From contig CANFEI010000052.1 in the NCBI GenBank assembly GCA_947445495.1, forward strand, positions 1 to 7,219: 7,219 nucleotides of DNA, read 5' to 3'. Source of the DNA: Alcaligenaceae bacterium. Its GTDB lineage: Bacteria; Pseudomonadota; Gammaproteobacteria; Burkholderiales; Burkholderiaceae. Below are positions 6,044-7,219 of this stretch, in pieces. Below the pieces are notes generated by a model that saw only the letters and a list, made by a program, of their open reading frames with translations, did not search any database and had not been told where the DNA came from. The position numbers and the translations under genes were made by a program. Every line of letters starts with the position of its first letter. Positions within the stretch are counted from its first letter, which is position 1.

Positions 6044-6943
6044 TTAAGTGCGATCGATGGACGATTTGCGCGCCGATTTTTTGCCACCCAGCAGCCCCGT
6101 TGCAAGTGCCGTCCCCAGCAAAATTACGCCGCCACCCAGCACCACGTTAAGCGTCACTTCCTCATCGAGCCACAACCAGCCCCACAGTACACCGAATACT
6201 GGAATGAGAAACGAGCAGGTCAGCGCCTTGGAGGGCCCAATGCGCATCAACAGGCGGTAATACATCACATAGGCGAGCGAGGTACACAGCACGACCAGTG
6301 CCAGCACGGCACCCCACGCCTGCGTGCTGATGGGCTCCTGTGGCCAGGTGTACCACGTGAGGGGTAGTAGCGCGATGCCGGCTGCGATCAGAGAGCCCGT
6401 GGCCGCAGCAATCGGGTCTGCGCCCATCAGATACTTCTTGGTATAACTTGCCGCGACACCATAGAACGAAGGTGCAGCCACGCCGGCTAGCACGGCGAGT
6501 AACGAGCCCGTCGCACCGAGGGATAACTTGTCCCACACCAGTACAACGATCCCAGTAAATCCAACGATTAAACCTAGCAATCGGGCAGGTGGCAGCACGT
6601 CTTTGAGCCAGAGCCAAGCCACTGCAGCGCCCCACAGAGGCGTCAAGGCATTGATAATCGACATCGTGCCCGAGGGGATGCTGATTGTGGCGTAGTTAAA
6701 CAGCACGAAAGGGATGGCCGAGTTAAACATACCGACCACCACAATACCGGCCCAGTGTGCACGCAGCAGCCCAAGTTTGCCTTGCAAAAACAGTAGCGGC
6801 AGTAGCAAGAGGCCGCCGGCAAGCGTGCGCAGACCAGATAAGGCAATCGGTCCAAAATCTGGCACCGCCATCCGAATAAACAAGAAAGAGCTGCCCCAGA
6901 TTGCAGCAATCAGAATTAGGTCAATCACATCGGCACGGCGCAT
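6044..6943 (-). CDS. EamA/DMT-superfamily transporter
   Basis: This is a predicted inner-membrane permease of the drug/metabolite transporter superfamily with two tandem EamA domains and about ten membrane helices; the substrate cannot be read from the sequence. The N-terminal half starts with the typical LILIAAIWGSSFLFIR and includes INALTPLWGAAVAWLWLKD and GLIVGFTGIVVLVW. The second half carries the matching CSFLIPVFGVLWGWLWLDEEVT and GGGVILLGTALA. A short basic tail (KKSARKSSIDRT) ends the protein on what should be the cytoplasmic side. I chose the ATG at 6943 (299 residues): it sits just before the first helix and has GAG about six bases upstream. An in-frame ATG at 7003 would add 20 residues but would be read through the palindrome and overlap the galE start. 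It is divergent from galE, and 181 bp separate its stop from the coiled-coil gene. Confidence 0.92.
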   Translation of the reverse strand: MRRADVIDLILIAAIWGSSFLFIRMAVPDFGPIALSGLRTLAGGLLLLPLLFLQGKLGLLRAHWAGIVVVGMFNSAIPFVLFNYATISIPSGTMSIINALTPLWGAAVAWLWLKDVLPPARLLGLIVGFTGIVVLVWDKLSLGATGSLLAVLAGVAAPSFYGVAASYTKKYLMGADPIAAATGSLIAAGIALLPLTWYTWPQEPISTQAWGAVLALVVLCTSLAYVMYYRLLMRIGPSKALTCSFLIPVFGVLWGWLWLDEEVTLNVVLGGGVILLGTALATGLLGGKKSARKSSIDRT

Positions 6944-6960
6944 GTGCAGCTCTACAAGTA

Positions 6961-6986
6961 CCCTTACAATACGCGCATTGTAAGGG
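6961..6986. promoter_or_regulatory. Perfect inverted repeat in the divergent transporter/galE intergenic region
   Basis: CCCTTACAAT (6961-6970) and ATTGTAAGGG (6977-6986) are perfect 10-bp inverted arms around the spacer ACGCGC. The element is nearly centred in the 58 bp between the transporter ATG at 6943 and the galE ATG at 7002. Each arm contains TACAAT, one base from the -10 consensus, read rightward from 6965 and leftward from 6982. This would place start points about 25 bases before each gene. No good -35 boxes accompany them. It could be a dyad operator, a pair of facing -10 elements, or both. Confidence 0.6.
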
Positions 6987-7001
6987 GCTAGTGGAGTCAC
7001 C

Positions 7002-7219
7002 ATGAATATTTTGCTAACTGGTGGGGCGGGCTATATCGGCAGCCACACAGCTGTGGCTTTGTCGTCGGTTGGGCATCGCGTGGTGATTATCGATAATTTC
7101 TGTAATAGCCAGCCAGAGTCGGTTCAGCGGATTCAGCAAATTACGGGCCAACTTGTTACCGCTGTACGGGGCGATATTCGTGACACACCTCTGCTCAACC
7201 ATACCCTGCAGCAGCACTC
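7002..7219 (+). CDS. galE: UDP-glucose 4-epimerase, 5' part (runs off the window)
   Basis: The first 72 codons are present and open to the right edge. The product begins MNILLTGGAGYIGSHTAVAL, with the GGAGYIG nucleotide-binding glycine motif of extended short-chain dehydrogenases and the SHTAVAL continuation typical of GalE. An acidic residue ends the second strand (VVIIDNFCNS), and RGDIRD follows at about residues 58-63. GalE interconverts UDP-glucose and UDP-galactose with tightly bound NAD in the cytoplasm, supplying galactose for surface polysaccharides or for the Leloir pathway. GGAG at 6993-6996, five bases before the ATG, is a strong ribosome-binding site and fixes the start. The catalytic Tyr-x-x-x-Lys lies beyond the window, so a related epimerase cannot be excluded, but the N-terminus fits GalE closely. 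Confidence 0.9.
   Translation, partial: MNILLTGGAGYIGSHTAVALSSVGHRVVIIDNFCNSQPESVQRIQQITGQLVTAVRGDIRDTPLLNHTLQQH

Overview
The window looks like chromosomal DNA of a betaproteobacterium, most likely Burkholderiales and possibly Alcaligenaceae-like. This rests on the gene order fmdB-type zinc-ribbon gene, DUF502 membrane protein gene, aspS, and endonuclease/exonuclease/phosphatase (EEP) gene near clsB, and on the protein sequences, judged from memory rather than by a search. GC content is moderate. No insertion sequence, phage gene, CRISPR array, tRNA or rRNA was seen.

Layout. Positions 1-67 probably hold the end of an upstream plus-strand gene. Positions 148-4053 are four plus-strand genes: an FmdB-family zinc-ribbon protein with a long Ser/Ala-rich tail, a two-helix DUF502 membrane protein, aspartyl-tRNA synthetase (aspS), and an EEP-family protein related to YbhP. 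These meet head-on, 13 bp apart, a minus-strand pair: clsB (cardiolipin synthase B) preceded by a membrane-anchored coiled-coil protein of the DUF1640 type. Further right, a minus-strand EamA/DMT transporter diverges from galE (UDP-glucose 4-epimerase), which runs off the right edge. The divergent intergenic region is only 58 bp and contains a perfect 10-bp inverted repeat.

How the genes fit together. AspRS carries the His and Gly found in non-discriminating enzymes, so it probably also charges tRNA-Asn with Asp and relies on GatCAB encoded elsewhere. ClsB makes cardiolipin in the inner membrane. Its E. coli homologue is encoded next to ybhP, so the EEP-clsB neighbourhood is conserved, although here the two genes converge instead of being co-directional. 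The coiled-coil gene ends 5 bp before the preferred clsB start, which suggests a two-gene unit.

Most of the window is ordinary housekeeping sequence. The parts most worth a second look are the 33-bp/hendecad repeat protein beside clsB, the palindrome between the transporter gene and galE, the palindrome spanning both convergent stop codons, and the predicted dual-specificity AspRS. I did not find convincing evidence of a wholly new system.
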